Origin: Synechococcus sp. CCY 9618
GTDB lineage: Bacteria > Cyanobacteriota > Cyanobacteriia > PCC-6307 > Cyanobiaceae
DNA: 64,000 bases
Reading direction: 5' to 3'
NCBI RefSeq assembly: GCF_019038415.1
Contig: NZ_JAFKRG010000048.1
Location: 1 to 64,000, forward strand
Shown: positions 19,070-27,489 of the stretch, piece by piece
How positions within the stretch are numbered: position 1 is the stretch's first letter
Layout of the letters: the number at the start of each line of letters is the position of its first letter
The notes under the pieces: model-generated
Database searches by the model: none
What the model was told of the DNA's origin: nothing
Seen by the model: the letters and a program-made list of their open reading frames with translations, nothing else
Program-made: the position numbers and the translations under genes

Positions 19070-19504
19070 GGGAAGGGCTGGGAGGAGAGAAACTGCAGGC
19101 TCAGGAGGCGAGAAAACGCCGAGCAACTCGACACAGCGGATCTCTGAAAATCCGTGCTTTCAGCTGTTTGTTTGATGTCTCTGATGCCAACCTTCTGGCA
19201 TGAATCACGGTCCGGTCGGGTTGGCTGTCAGACCAGGAATAAAAACCTCAGCTCATCATTAATCTATCTTTCATCATTGATTCTCCCGTGCCCCAGGCCA
19301 CGGTGATTCGTGTTTGTCCATACCTTCTATTCATGAAGCTTTCCGCGAACCCTTCAGGCCATGGGCAATGATTTAAATGGCGCTTAACTAGCCCATAAAC
19401 CTTGTAAGCGATCGAGGTTCTCCCGGCCCAGCCCATGGCCCCATCCCGCTGTTCTCCTCCCGCGGGCTGAGGGGAGGAGAATCGAGCGGTTGTCGGAGTC
19501 ATCC
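19070..19504. other. Divergent intergenic region
   Basis: About 430 nt separating the divergent PhoX-like and M23-like genes. The middle (19190-19400) is clearly AT-richer than the surroundings, with TTAATCTATCTTTCATCATT at 19258-19277, and probably carries both promoters. I see no RNA gene or clear operator. Confidence 0.35.
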
Positions 19505-20701
19505 ATGTTTTCGGCCCGCCTGTCGTCCCTGGTGCCCGTCACGGCGGCGGTGATTGGTGCTGCCCTGGTGCCCCTGGTCGCCGGCACACCGGTCCGCTCC
19601 GCCGACCAGCTCACTCCGGTGCTGGCCCGGGTGCTGGCCACTCCGGCCGCGGCGCCGATGGCCGATGGTCGCTGGCTGCTGCCCTACGAGCTGGTGCTCA
19701 CCAACGTCAGCGGCGTTCCGCAGACGATCGATTCTCTTGAGGTGCTGGATCCGGCCAGGCCTGCCCGTCCACTGCTGAGCCTTTCCGGCGGCGGGGTGAG
19801 CGCCAACCTGCTGCTGCCGGGTGGTGCCGTGACCACCGTGCTGGGCCCGGGCCAGAGCGCTGTGCTGCTGGTCAATGCCAGCTTCGCCACCCGCGCCGCG
19901 CTGCCCGAGCGGCTGACCCATCGGCTGACGGTCAGCAGCGGGGGGGTGGTGCCCGACCTGCCGCCCCGCAGCGTGGAGGCGGTCGCGCCGGTGCTCGTGG
20001 ACCGTCGCGAACCGGTCGTGCTGGGCCCGCCCCTGCGGGGCGAGCGCTGGGTGGCGGCCGCCTCCTGCTGCGACTCCTACCACCGGCGCTCCGTGCTGCC
20101 GGTGAACGGGGAGCGCCATGTGGCCCAGCGGTTCGCGATCGACTGGATCCAGCTGGAGCCGGGCAACCAGCTGGCAAAGGGCGACCCGACCCTGAACAGC
20201 AGCTATCCCCAGTTCGGCCGTGAGGCCCTGGCGGTGGCCGACGCCATCGTGGTGCATGTGCAGGATGGCCTTCCCGAAGGCACCCCGGGCCACTTCGCCC
20301 CTGGGGTGACCGTCACGAATGCCGATGGGAACAGCGTGGTGCTTGACCTCGGCGGCGGCCGCTTCGCCCTCTATGCCCATTTCCAGCCCGGCAGTCTGCG
20401 GGTCGGGGTGGGGGATCGGGTGCGCCGCGGCCAGGTGCTGGCCCTGGTTGGAAATTCCGGCAACAGCGACGCCGCCCATCTCCACTTCCACGTCATGGAC
20501 GGCCTCTCGCCCCTGGCCTCCAACGGCCTCCCCTACGTGATCGACCGCTTCGAGGTCACCGGCCGGGCCGTGTCCCCCACGGACCTGGACGCGGAACTCC
20601 ACACCCCCCTGAAGGCTGTTCAGGTGCTCCCGGTGCCGGGCCGGTCCCTGCGCCGGCAGCAGCTTCCGGCCGATCTGCAGGTGGTGCGTTTCCTGCCGTG
20701 A
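19505..20701 (+). CDS. M23-family peptidase-like protein, exported
   Basis: A 398-residue protein with a signal peptide (cleavage near VRSAD), an N-terminal beta-rich domain, and a C-terminal LytM/M23 domain containing YAHFQPGSL, GQVLALVGNSGNSDAAHLHFH and other family landmarks. M23 enzymes cut peptidoglycan cross-links in the periplasm. The first zinc motif, normally HxxxD, reads RFAID here, so the usual His is Arg; the protein may use another ligand or be a non-catalytic LytM factor. Its stop overlaps the next start (GTGA at 20698-20701). Confidence 0.8.
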   Translation: MFSARLSSLVPVTAAVIGAALVPLVAGTPVRSADQLTPVLARVLATPAAAPMADGRWLLPYELVLTNVSGVPQTIDSLEVLDPARPARPLLSLSGGGVSANLLLPGGAVTTVLGPGQSAVLLVNASFATRAALPERLTHRLTVSSGGVVPDLPPRSVEAVAPVLVDRREPVVLGPPLRGERWVAAASCCDSYHRRSVLPVNGERHVAQRFAIDWIQLEPGNQLAKGDPTLNSSYPQFGREALAVADAIVVHVQDGLPEGTPGHFAPGVTVTNADGNSVVLDLGGGRFALYAHFQPGSLRVGVGDRVRRGQVLALVGNSGNSDAAHLHFHVMDGLSPLASNGLPYVIDRFEVTGRAVSPTDLDAELHTPLKAVQVLPVPGRSLRRQQLPADLQVVRFLP

Positions 20702-21129
20702 GGTTCCCCCTCCAGGCTTATTGGGGCCTGCCGCTGCCCCTGCTGGCTGCCCTTCTGGGGGTGCTTCTGGTGGATCCCGCCCTGGCCGGCAGCCTGGAAC
20801 AGTGCCGCGGCCTGCGGGAGCGGCGCGATGCCCTGGCGGCCGAAGCGATGACCGCCGAAATCGCCCTGGTGCAGGAGCTCCGCGGGCGGCTCTGTCCCGT
20901 GCTGCGTCGCCAGGCCGATGGCGCCAATGCCAACGATCAGCTGTTCGCGCCCATCGATTACGAGGCTCTGCGGCGCTGCCGCCGCCAGGCAGAGCAGCTG
21001 GTCGAGCGAACCCGTCCCGTGCGTCATCGCAACCGACTGGGGTTCACCTTCTACACGGCCGTCGGCGCCGGCCTGGCCGAGCAGGCCGACGCGGTGGCCG
21101 TCGCGATGGAGAAGGAGGGCTGTTCCTGA
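20698..21129 (+). CDS. Small exported hypothetical protein
   Basis: A 143-residue protein starting with a GTG that overlaps the stop of the preceding M23-like gene. It has a signal peptide (PLLAALLGVLLVDPALAGS) and a mature part rich in Arg, Ala and Leu that is predicted helical, with four Cys that could form disulfides. The overlap makes translational coupling with the M23-like protein likely, so a shared cell-envelope role is plausible. No family recognised. Confidence 0.6.
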   Translation: MRFPLQAYWGLPLPLLAALLGVLLVDPALAGSLEQCRGLRERRDALAAEAMTAEIALVQELRGRLCPVLRRQADGANANDQLFAPIDYEALRRCRRQAEQLVERTRPVRHRNRLGFTFYTAVGAGLAEQADAVAVAMEKEGCS

Positions 21130-21134
21130 AGGGA

Positions 21135-21560
21135 TCAGCCACCCACGATCTCGGCCCCGCTGGCCGGGGAGGTGGCGCAGCGGTCGCGGCAGAGCGTCGC
21201 CAGGGAGGGCCGGCCGGTGATGGCCAGCCGCCAGCGGGCCCAGAGGCCATAGAGCCAGTCCACCAGGGGCCGGAGCAGGGGCCAGCGGGTGGGTGCATAA
21301 AGCCAGCCGAGTCCCACCAGGGCGTAGGCCGCCCGGAACACCTCCACATCGCGGATCACCTGGCCATCGGCATCGATGGCGTGCATGCGGCCCATGGCCT
21401 GGGCGTAGGTGATGCCGGCGTGGAGGTCCGGTTCGTAGGCAGGATCGTCCACATCCACGAAAGCCAGGCGTCCCCGGCCTTCATCCCGTCGCCGCAGGGT
21501 CCTCACCTCCCTCAGGCACAGGGGGCAGGCGCCATCGAACAACAGGGTGAGTTCGGCCAT
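21135..21560 (-). CDS. DCC-family thiol oxidoreductase-like protein (DUF393)
   Basis: A 141-residue protein that begins with the family signature TLLFDGACPLCLREV, the DxxCxxC motif (here DGACPLC) of DUF393/DCC proteins, related to thiol-disulfide oxidoreductases. The remaining helices (MGRMHAIDADGQVI, LYAPTRWPLLRPLVDWLY) match the family. The true start is the ATG at 21560; longer versions of the frame run into non-coding sequence. It converges with the gene ending at 21129. Confidence 0.85.
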   Translation of the reverse strand: MAELTLLFDGACPLCLREVRTLRRRDEGRGRLAFVDVDDPAYEPDLHAGITYAQAMGRMHAIDADGQVIRDVEVFRAAYALVGLGWLYAPTRWPLLRPLVDWLYGLWARWRLAITGRPSLATLCRDRCATSPASGAEIVGG

Positions 21561-21711
21561 GATCCCCAGACAGAATGGGCTGAGGCCTTGTCGGCGCCCA
21601 AACCCAAAACACAACTGTAAAAACTGCGACCCAGGGCCGCGTTCCCCGCGGGCCGTCGGCCAGCCCCACCGCTGGTCAGACTCAAGCCATCTGTCGCCAC
21701 ACCACCTGCCC

Positions 21712-22545
21712 ATGCCCGAGTCCCGTCAGGTCGCCCTGCACCGCTGGCGGCGCCGGGATCCGGAGCTGATCCGACGGCTGATGCCCTTCTGGGGCTGGCT
21801 TTACCACCATTACTTCCGCGTCGTTTCCGATGGCTGGGAGCACATTCCCGCCGCCGACCCGGTGCTGTTCGTGGGCTCCCACAACGGCGGCCTGGCGGCG
21901 CCCGACATGCACATGGTCATGTACGACTGGTTCCGGCGTTTCGGCCTGGAGCGGCGGGTGCTGGGCCTGGCCCACCCGAAGGTATGGATGGGCTACCCAC
22001 CCCTGGCCGATCTGGCGGCCCGGACCGGAGCCATCCCCTACCACCCCCGCCTCGCCCTGGCGGCGCTGGAGCAGGGCGACAGCCTGCTGGTGTATCCCGG
22101 TGGCGGACAGGACACCTTCCGCCCCCACCGTGACCGCGGCCGCATCCAGTTCGCTGGCCGCACCGGCTTCCTGCGCCTGGCCATCTGGCACGACCTGCCG
22201 ATCGTGCCGCTGATCTCCTGGGGGGCCCACGACACCCTGCTGGTGCTTGCGGATGTCTACCCCCAGTTCCGGGCCCTGCACGAGCGGGGCCTGCCCTGGC
22301 TGTTCGGCATCGATCCCGAGGTGATGCCCCTCTACCTGGGGCTGCCCTGGGGGCTGGCCCTCGGACCGGTGCTCAACCTGCCCCTGCCCGTGCGGATCCG
22401 CACGCGGGTGTGTCCGCCGATCCGTTTCGAACGCGCCGGCCATGCCGCCAGCCGCGACCGTGCCTACGTGAGGGCGTGTTACCGCCGGGTGACGGACACG
22501 ATGCAGGCTTCCCTGGACCAGCTGGCTGGCGAGGCTCAGCGGTAG
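21712..22545 (+). CDS. Lysophospholipid/glycerol acyltransferase family protein
   Basis: A 277-residue PlsC-like acyltransferase. The first motif appears as FVGSHNGGLAAPD near residue 55, in the His-containing style of the lysophospholipid/diacylglycerol acyltransferase-like subgroup, followed by a glycine-rich LLVYPGGGQDTFRP block and an IVPLISWGAHDTLL block. These enzymes transfer acyl groups to glycerol-based or other lipid acceptors at the membrane. Specific substrate unknown. The ATG at 21712 follows 150 nt of frame without homology. The last 10 nt overlap the convergent gene 22536-23153. Confidence 0.8.
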   Translation: MPESRQVALHRWRRRDPELIRRLMPFWGWLYHHYFRVVSDGWEHIPAADPVLFVGSHNGGLAAPDMHMVMYDWFRRFGLERRVLGLAHPKVWMGYPPLADLAARTGAIPYHPRLALAALEQGDSLLVYPGGGQDTFRPHRDRGRIQFAGRTGFLRLAIWHDLPIVPLISWGAHDTLLVLADVYPQFRALHERGLPWLFGIDPEVMPLYLGLPWGLALGPVLNLPLPVRIRTRVCPPIRFERAGHAASRDRAYVRACYRRVTDTMQASLDQLAGEAQR

Positions 22546-23153
22546 CGATCCGGGGCGACGTAGCTCTGGGAGGGGATCGCCTGGGGAGATGGCCCCGATC
22601 CCAGCCGCTGGGGCAGGGGATCGCGCTGGCGCTGCAGTTCGGCCAGGGAGCGGGTTTCGCCCATGGCCAGGCCGGTGAGGATCGGCAGCTCCTGCCTCAG
22701 CTGGTTGGCAGGCCTGGGGTTCACGAAACGGAAGTTGAGCGTGGTCTTGTCGCCGGTGTTGTCGTAGCCCACCACCGTGAAGTACAGGTCCGCCGTCTTG
22801 CCGGCATTGGAGCCCACCAGAGCCCCGCCCACCATGCCGCCCACCAGCCCGATCGGTCCGAGCAGGATGCCTCCGGCGATGGCGCCGGCCGTGCCGCCGC
22901 CCACGGCTCCCACCGTGCCGTTGGTGCTGTCGTAGCCCTCCTGACCGCCGGTGTACCACCGAGCGATGCGGCCGATCGGGATGAAGGTGTTCTGTCCGCC
23001 GATGCCGTTCGCATCGAGGGTGATGGTGCAGGCGGTGTTGCCGCAGAGGGCCTGATAGGTGGTGGCTGCCGCCGGGGCGGGAAGCAGCAGGGCGAGCAGC
23101 ACCGGGGAGGCCAGTGCCGCGCGCAGACTCAGCCGCGCCGATGGGTGGGTCAT
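22536..23153 (-). CDS. Exported glycine-zipper hypothetical protein
   Basis: A 205-residue exported protein: signal peptide ending in APAAATTY, a short domain with two Cys (CGNTAC), then a glycine-zipper segment (residues about 80-120, GGGTAGAIAGGILLGPIG and on) that usually inserts in or lies on a membrane, a beta-rich part and a Pro/Gln-rich tail. No named family. It converges with the acyltransferase gene with a 10-nt overlap. Confidence 0.6.
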   Translation of the reverse strand: MTHPSARLSLRAALASPVLLALLLPAPAAATTYQALCGNTACTITLDANGIGGQNTFIPIGRIARWYTGGQEGYDSTNGTVGAVGGGTAGAIAGGILLGPIGLVGGMVGGALVGSNAGKTADLYFTVVGYDNTGDKTTLNFRFVNPRPANQLRQELPILTGLAMGETRSLAELQRQRDPLPQRLGSGPSPQAIPSQSYVAPDRYR

Positions 23154-23252
23154 GGGTCGAGGGCGAAGGGCACCCAGTCAATCGGCGTTTCCCGGCGGTG
23201 CAATGGCAGGAACCGACCAGGTGATGACCGGATGTGACTGGGGCGAAAGGGC

Positions 23253-24401
23253 TCAGCTGAGCTGGCTGCGGAAGCGGGAGGCACTGAAGGCCATCAGTGC
23301 CATCGCCATCAGAAGGAGCGCCAGGGCATGGGGCCAGAGGGCCTCCAGTCCGACGCCTTTCAGCTGCATGCCACGCACGATGGTGATGTAGTGGCGCAGG
23401 GGATTGAGCAGGGAGAGGCTGCGGAAGAAGAGCGGCATGCTCTCGATCGGGGCGATGGCGCCCGAGGTCTGCACCAGGGGCAGATTGACGAAGAACGCCG
23501 TGAGCAGCACCTGCTGCTGGGAGCGGCAGACCGTGGCCAGCAGGGTGCCGATGCCGATGCCGACGAACAGATAGAGCCCTGACAGCAGCAGGAACAGGGG
23601 CAGGTTGCCGCGGAACGGCAGGCCGAACACCGTGCGGCCCAGCACCAGGGCCAGGGCCACGTCCACCTGCAGCAGCACGAACAGGGGGGCGATCTTGGCC
23701 AGCAGGATCTCCCAGGCGCTGGCCGGCGTCATCAGCAGTTGCTCCAGGGTGCCTGTGTCCTTCTCCCGCACCAGCGACACCGCGGACACCAGCGAGGCGA
23801 TCAGGGTGAGCACCAGTCCCATCACCCCGGGCACGAAGAACCAGCTGCTGCGCAGTCCGGGGTTGTAGAGGAACGTCACCGCCGCCGTCACCGGTGGCGG
23901 GCGGGCCGGGGTTGCGGCGCTTTCCGGCCGGAAGCGGCGCAGGATCTGCTGGATGTAGCCGTTGGCGATGCCGGCGGTGTTGGCGTCCACTCCGTCGATG
24001 AACACCTGGACCTCAGCGGGACCTCCCTTGGCGAGGTCGCGACGGAAAGTCGGGGGGATCACCAGCCCCGCCGTGAGGCTGCCCCGCTCCACCAGGCGGG
24101 CCAGGTCCCGATCGGAGCGTGGATGGGCAGCGCCCAGGAACACCTGGTTTTCGGTGAGGGCCGCCACCAGTTCCCGGCTGCTTGCGCCCAGGGACTGATC
24201 CACCACCCCCAGGGGCAGGAAACGGACGTCGGGATTGAGGGCGAAGCCGTAGACGAGCAGCTGGAGGGTGGGAGGGATGAGCAGCAGCTTGACCAGCTGG
24301 CGGTCCCGCAGGATCTGCTCGACCTCCTTGCGCAGCAGGGCCAGGAAGCGGGTTCCCAGCAGCCGGTGGGCCCAGCTCCTCAGCAGCCGCAGGGGCCTCA
24401 T
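23253..24401 (-). CDS. ABC-2 type exporter permease (second subunit)
   Basis: A 382-residue ABC-2 membrane protein of the YhhJ/YbhR type: one N-terminal span (LLLIPPTLQLLVYGFAL), a large periplasmic domain (residues 50-185), then five C-terminal spans with the family-typical REKDTGTLEQLLMTPASAWEILLAK and an SLLNPLRHYITIVRGMQLKG segment. It is the last gene of a four-gene exporter operon; its ATG overlaps the stop of the preceding permease gene as ATGA (24398-24401). Confidence 0.9.
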   Translation of the reverse strand: MRPLRLLRSWAHRLLGTRFLALLRKEVEQILRDRQLVKLLLIPPTLQLLVYGFALNPDVRFLPLGVVDQSLGASSRELVAALTENQVFLGAAHPRSDRDLARLVERGSLTAGLVIPPTFRRDLAKGGPAEVQVFIDGVDANTAGIANGYIQQILRRFRPESAATPARPPPVTAAVTFLYNPGLRSSWFFVPGVMGLVLTLIASLVSAVSLVREKDTGTLEQLLMTPASAWEILLAKIAPLFVLLQVDVALALVLGRTVFGLPFRGNLPLFLLLSGLYLFVGIGIGTLLATVCRSQQQVLLTAFFVNLPLVQTSGAIAPIESMPLFFRSLSLLNPLRHYITIVRGMQLKGVGLEALWPHALALLLMAMALMAFSASRFRSQLS

Positions 24402-25516
24402 CGGCCGGCACCTTCATCCAGCTGCATGGCCCCCAGGGAGCGCCGCGCGGCCGCGAACAGCACCAGGCCGCTTACCAGCACCACCAGCACGTCGAAGCCC
24501 ACCCCGGGCCAGCCGATGCCGCGCACGTAGGCATCGCGGCTGATCAGGATGAAGTAGCGGGCCGGCACGATCGCCGAGACCAGCGACAGGGGGAAGGGGA
24601 TGTTGCTCACCGGGTAGATGAAGCCCGACAGCAGCAGGGCCGTGAGAAAGCCGATCAGGGACACCCCCTGGACCGCCGCGTTCTGGCTGGCGCTGCGCAC
24701 CCCCAGCAGCAGACCGAAGCACACCGCCGAGGCCAGATAGAAGCTGGTGCCCACCAGCAGGGGGGTGGGGTCGCCGGCGAAGCCGACTGAGAAGATCAGG
24801 CTCCCCAGGCCCATCACCACCCCGGCCATGGCGCCCCCCACCAGCAGGTAGGCCAGGCCCTTGCCCAGCAGCAGTTCGCCGGCGCCGATGCCGGAGGCGT
24901 ACACCTGCAGGATCGTCTGCTTCTCCTTCTCCCGCACCATGGCGATCGCCGCCAGCAGGGAGGGGAAGATCCACAGCACCACCGCATACACCCCTGGAAC
25001 GATGTAGAGGGATTCCTTGCGCCCCGGGTTGAACCACAGCCGGGTGCGGGCCTGCACCGGCGGTGTGGTGGCGATCAGGCCCTGATCCTGCAGGAAGAAC
25101 TCCGTCGTGGCCTGGATGCTGTTGCGGATCACCCGGGCGTTGTTGGCATCGGTGCCGTCCACCAGCACCTGGAGGGTGGAGGCCTTGCCGGCCTTGAGGC
25201 GACGGCTGAAGTCCGGCGGGATGATCACGGCGGCCCGGGCGCGGCCCCGGTCGATCGCCCCCACCGGATCGTCGCCCCGCCAGCGGCTGGGGTGGAACTG
25301 GTCGGTGGCGAACAGCCGGTCGGTGTACGAGCGGCTGAGGGGACTGCGATCCAGATCCTGCACCACGATCGGGATGTCCTTGGTCTCCAGCCGGATGGCG
25401 AAGCCGAGGATCAGCAGGCTGAGCAGGGGGAGCAGGAAGGCCAGGCCCAGGGTGAGGCGGTCACGGCGGAACTGCAGCAGCTCCTTGACGCACTGGGCCC
25501 GGATGCGGCTGCTCAC
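24398..25516 (-). CDS. ABC-2 type exporter permease (first subunit)
   Basis: A 372-residue ABC-2 permease paired with the gene at 23253-24401. The GTG start at 25516 overlaps the ATPase stop (GTGA, 25513-25516). It has one N-terminal span, a periplasmic domain, and C-terminal spans with REKEKQTILQVYASGIGAGE and an IPFPLSLVSAIVPARYFILISR segment. With the ATPase and the HlyD protein it should form an export pump; efflux of drugs, lipids or metabolites is possible, and the substrate is unknown. Confidence 0.9.
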   Translation of the reverse strand: MSSRIRAQCVKELLQFRRDRLTLGLAFLLPLLSLLILGFAIRLETKDIPIVVQDLDRSPLSRSYTDRLFATDQFHPSRWRGDDPVGAIDRGRARAAVIIPPDFSRRLKAGKASTLQVLVDGTDANNARVIRNSIQATTEFFLQDQGLIATTPPVQARTRLWFNPGRKESLYIVPGVYAVVLWIFPSLLAAIAMVREKEKQTILQVYASGIGAGELLLGKGLAYLLVGGAMAGVVMGLGSLIFSVGFAGDPTPLLVGTSFYLASAVCFGLLLGVRSASQNAAVQGVSLIGFLTALLLSGFIYPVSNIPFPLSLVSAIVPARYFILISRDAYVRGIGWPGVGFDVLVVLVSGLVLFAAARRSLGAMQLDEGAGR

Positions 25517-27489
25517 GGCGGCGCCCCCGCCGCCCGCTGCACGGTGCCGATGAGGGCGTCCTCGAGGGAGAAGGGGATGGCGTGCAGGCTCTGGATGCGG
25601 ATCTCCGCCTCGTCCAGCAACCGGCGCACCTCCTCCAACTCCGGTTCGGCCGTGTCCAGCACGAGGTGGAGCCGGTCGGCGAAGATGCCCACCCGCCAGG
25701 GCTCCCAGCGGCGCCGCAGCAGGTCGGCGGCCCGCTGGGTGTCTCCGGGAGGCACCAGCAGTTCGTAGAGATGGCCGGGCTGGGCGGCCTTCACGGCGGT
25801 GGGGGTGCCTTCGATCACGCTCCGCCCGGCCACCAGGAAGCAGACCCGGTTGCACTGTTCGGCTTCCTCCAGGTAGTGGGTGGTGACCAGGATCGCGGTG
25901 CCGGCCCTGGCGAAGTCGTTGATCAGGCCCCAGAACTGCCGCCGTGCCACCGGATCCACCCCTGAGGTGGGCTCATCGAGGAACAGCACCTCCGGGTCAT
26001 GCAGCACCGCCGCCCCGAAGGCCACCCGCTGCTTCCAGCCACCCGGCAGCTGGCCTGTGGCCATGTCCCCCCGGCCTTCCAGTCCGCAGCTGGCCAGCAC
26101 CCAGTCGATCCGCTGGCGCCTCAGGGCGCGGGGGATGGCGTAGACCCCGGCGTAGAAGGCCAGGTTCTGGCGGATCGAGAGGTCGTCGTAGAGGGTGAAC
26201 TTCTGGCTCATGTAGCCGATCCGCCCCAGCAGCTCCCGGCTGCGCAGCCGGCTGGTCTGCCCCGCCAGCGTCACCTGTCCGGCGCTGGGCTCCAGCAGGC
26301 CGCAGAGCATCTTGATGGTGGTGGTCTTACCGGCTCCGTTGGCTCCCAGCAGGCCGAAGATCTCGCCATAGCCCACCTCCAGATCCACCTGCCGCACCGC
26401 CTCGAAGCTGCCGAAGCGCCGGGAGAGCGCCCGGGCGGCGATGGCCGGATCCGTCCGCTGCCGCCGTTCCCCGGAGCGGGGAAAGGCGAGGGGCTGGGGC
26501 TGGGCACCCTCCTGCCGCAGCCGGGTGACGAAGACGTTCTCCAGGGTGGGGCTGGTGATCTGCAGGTTCTCCAGGGTCAGCTCCCGGCGCTGAAGCAGGT
26601 CCCGCACCTCGGCCACGCCCCGGTCCGCGTCGCGCACCAGCACGTCCAGCCGGTCGCCGAAGGTCTGCACATCGACGATGCTGCCAGGCCCGTCGGGGTC
26701 TCGGGCCGCGGCACCCTCCAGCAGGGCCGCGGCCTGGGCCCGCTGCGTGCAGCGGAGCTCCAGGCGGGTGAGGCCCAGCCCCTGTTTCAGTGCTTCCGGG
26801 GTGCCGACCTGGCGGATCCGACCGCCATGGATCAGGGCGATGCGATGGCACCGCTCCGCCTCGTCGAGGTAGGGGGTGGCCACCAGGATGGTCACAGTCT
26901 CACCGGCCAGCCGGGCGAGCACATCCCAGAACTCACGGCGGGACACCGGATCCACCCCGGTGGTGGGCTCGTCCAGCAGCAGCACCTCGGGGCGGTCGAT
27001 CAGGGCGCAGCAGAGGGCCAGCTTCTGCTTCATGCCACCGGAGAGCTGGCCCGCTAGCCGGTCCCCGAAGGCCCCCAGTCCCATCTGCGGCAGCAGCTGC
27101 CGGCTCCGTTCCTCGATGTCCCCTTCGGCCACCCGGCGCAACCCCGCCACGTAGCGCAGGTTCTCCTCCACGCTCAGATCGGGATAGAGGGAGAAGCTCT
27201 GGGTGAGGTAGCCCACCCGGGAGCGCGCCTGACGGGGTGGCTGCCCCAGCACCCGCACCGTGCCGGCGCTGGGGTTCAGCAGCCCGGCCAGGATGTGGAA
27301 GGTGCTGGTCTTGCCGGCGCCGTCGGCACCGATCAGGCCGAAGATCTCGCCGGCCTCCACCTGAAAATCGATGCCCCGCACGGCCTCCAGGGCCCCGTAG
27401 GCCTTGTGGAGAGCTTCCACGTGGAGCACAGGATCGGCACCTCCGGCGAGCGGCGGCCCGGCAGGCTCAGCGGGTGAGGATCTCGGCAT
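25513..27489 (-). CDS. Dual ABC exporter ATPase (RbbA/YhiH-like)
   Basis: A 658-residue protein with two ABC ATPase domains in tandem. Domain 1 has Walker A GADGAGKT (54-61), LSGGMKQ and LLLDEPTTGVDP; domain 2 has GANGAGKT near 375, a variant signature LPGGWKQ and LFLDEPTSGVDP. The variant second signature is normal for this family. It powers the two ABC-2 permeases downstream. The ATG at 27489 overlaps the HlyD gene by 23 nt; longer frames upstream lack homology. Confidence 0.9.
   Translation of the reverse strand: MPRSSPAEPAGPPLAGGADPVLHVEALHKAYGALEAVRGIDFQVEAGEIFGLIGADGAGKTSTFHILAGLLNPSAGTVRVLGQPPRQARSRVGYLTQSFSLYPDLSVEENLRYVAGLRRVAEGDIEERSRQLLPQMGLGAFGDRLAGQLSGGMKQKLALCCALIDRPEVLLLDEPTTGVDPVSRREFWDVLARLAGETVTILVATPYLDEAERCHRIALIHGGRIRQVGTPEALKQGLGLTRLELRCTQRAQAAALLEGAAARDPDGPGSIVDVQTFGDRLDVLVRDADRGVAEVRDLLQRRELTLENLQITSPTLENVFVTRLRQEGAQPQPLAFPRSGERRQRTDPAIAARALSRRFGSFEAVRQVDLEVGYGEIFGLLGANGAGKTTTIKMLCGLLEPSAGQVTLAGQTSRLRSRELLGRIGYMSQKFTLYDDLSIRQNLAFYAGVYAIPRALRRQRIDWVLASCGLEGRGDMATGQLPGGWKQRVAFGAAVLHDPEVLFLDEPTSGVDPVARRQFWGLINDFARAGTAILVTTHYLEEAEQCNRVCFLVAGRSVIEGTPTAVKAAQPGHLYELLVPPGDTQRAADLLRRRWEPWRVGIFADRLHLVLDTAEPELEEVRRLLDEAEIRIQSLHAIPFSLEDALIGTVQRAAGAPP

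Noticed and set aside
16886-19126. Treating the PhoX-like frame as a complete protein ending at 16886
   Set aside because: After 17110 the frame turns into Gln/Arg/Pro-rich sequence, while the alternative frame shows a proper DUF4114 end.
24414-25037. 207-residue minus frame inside the exporter permease
   Set aside because: Shadow frame; ABC-2 permease motifs are in the other frame.
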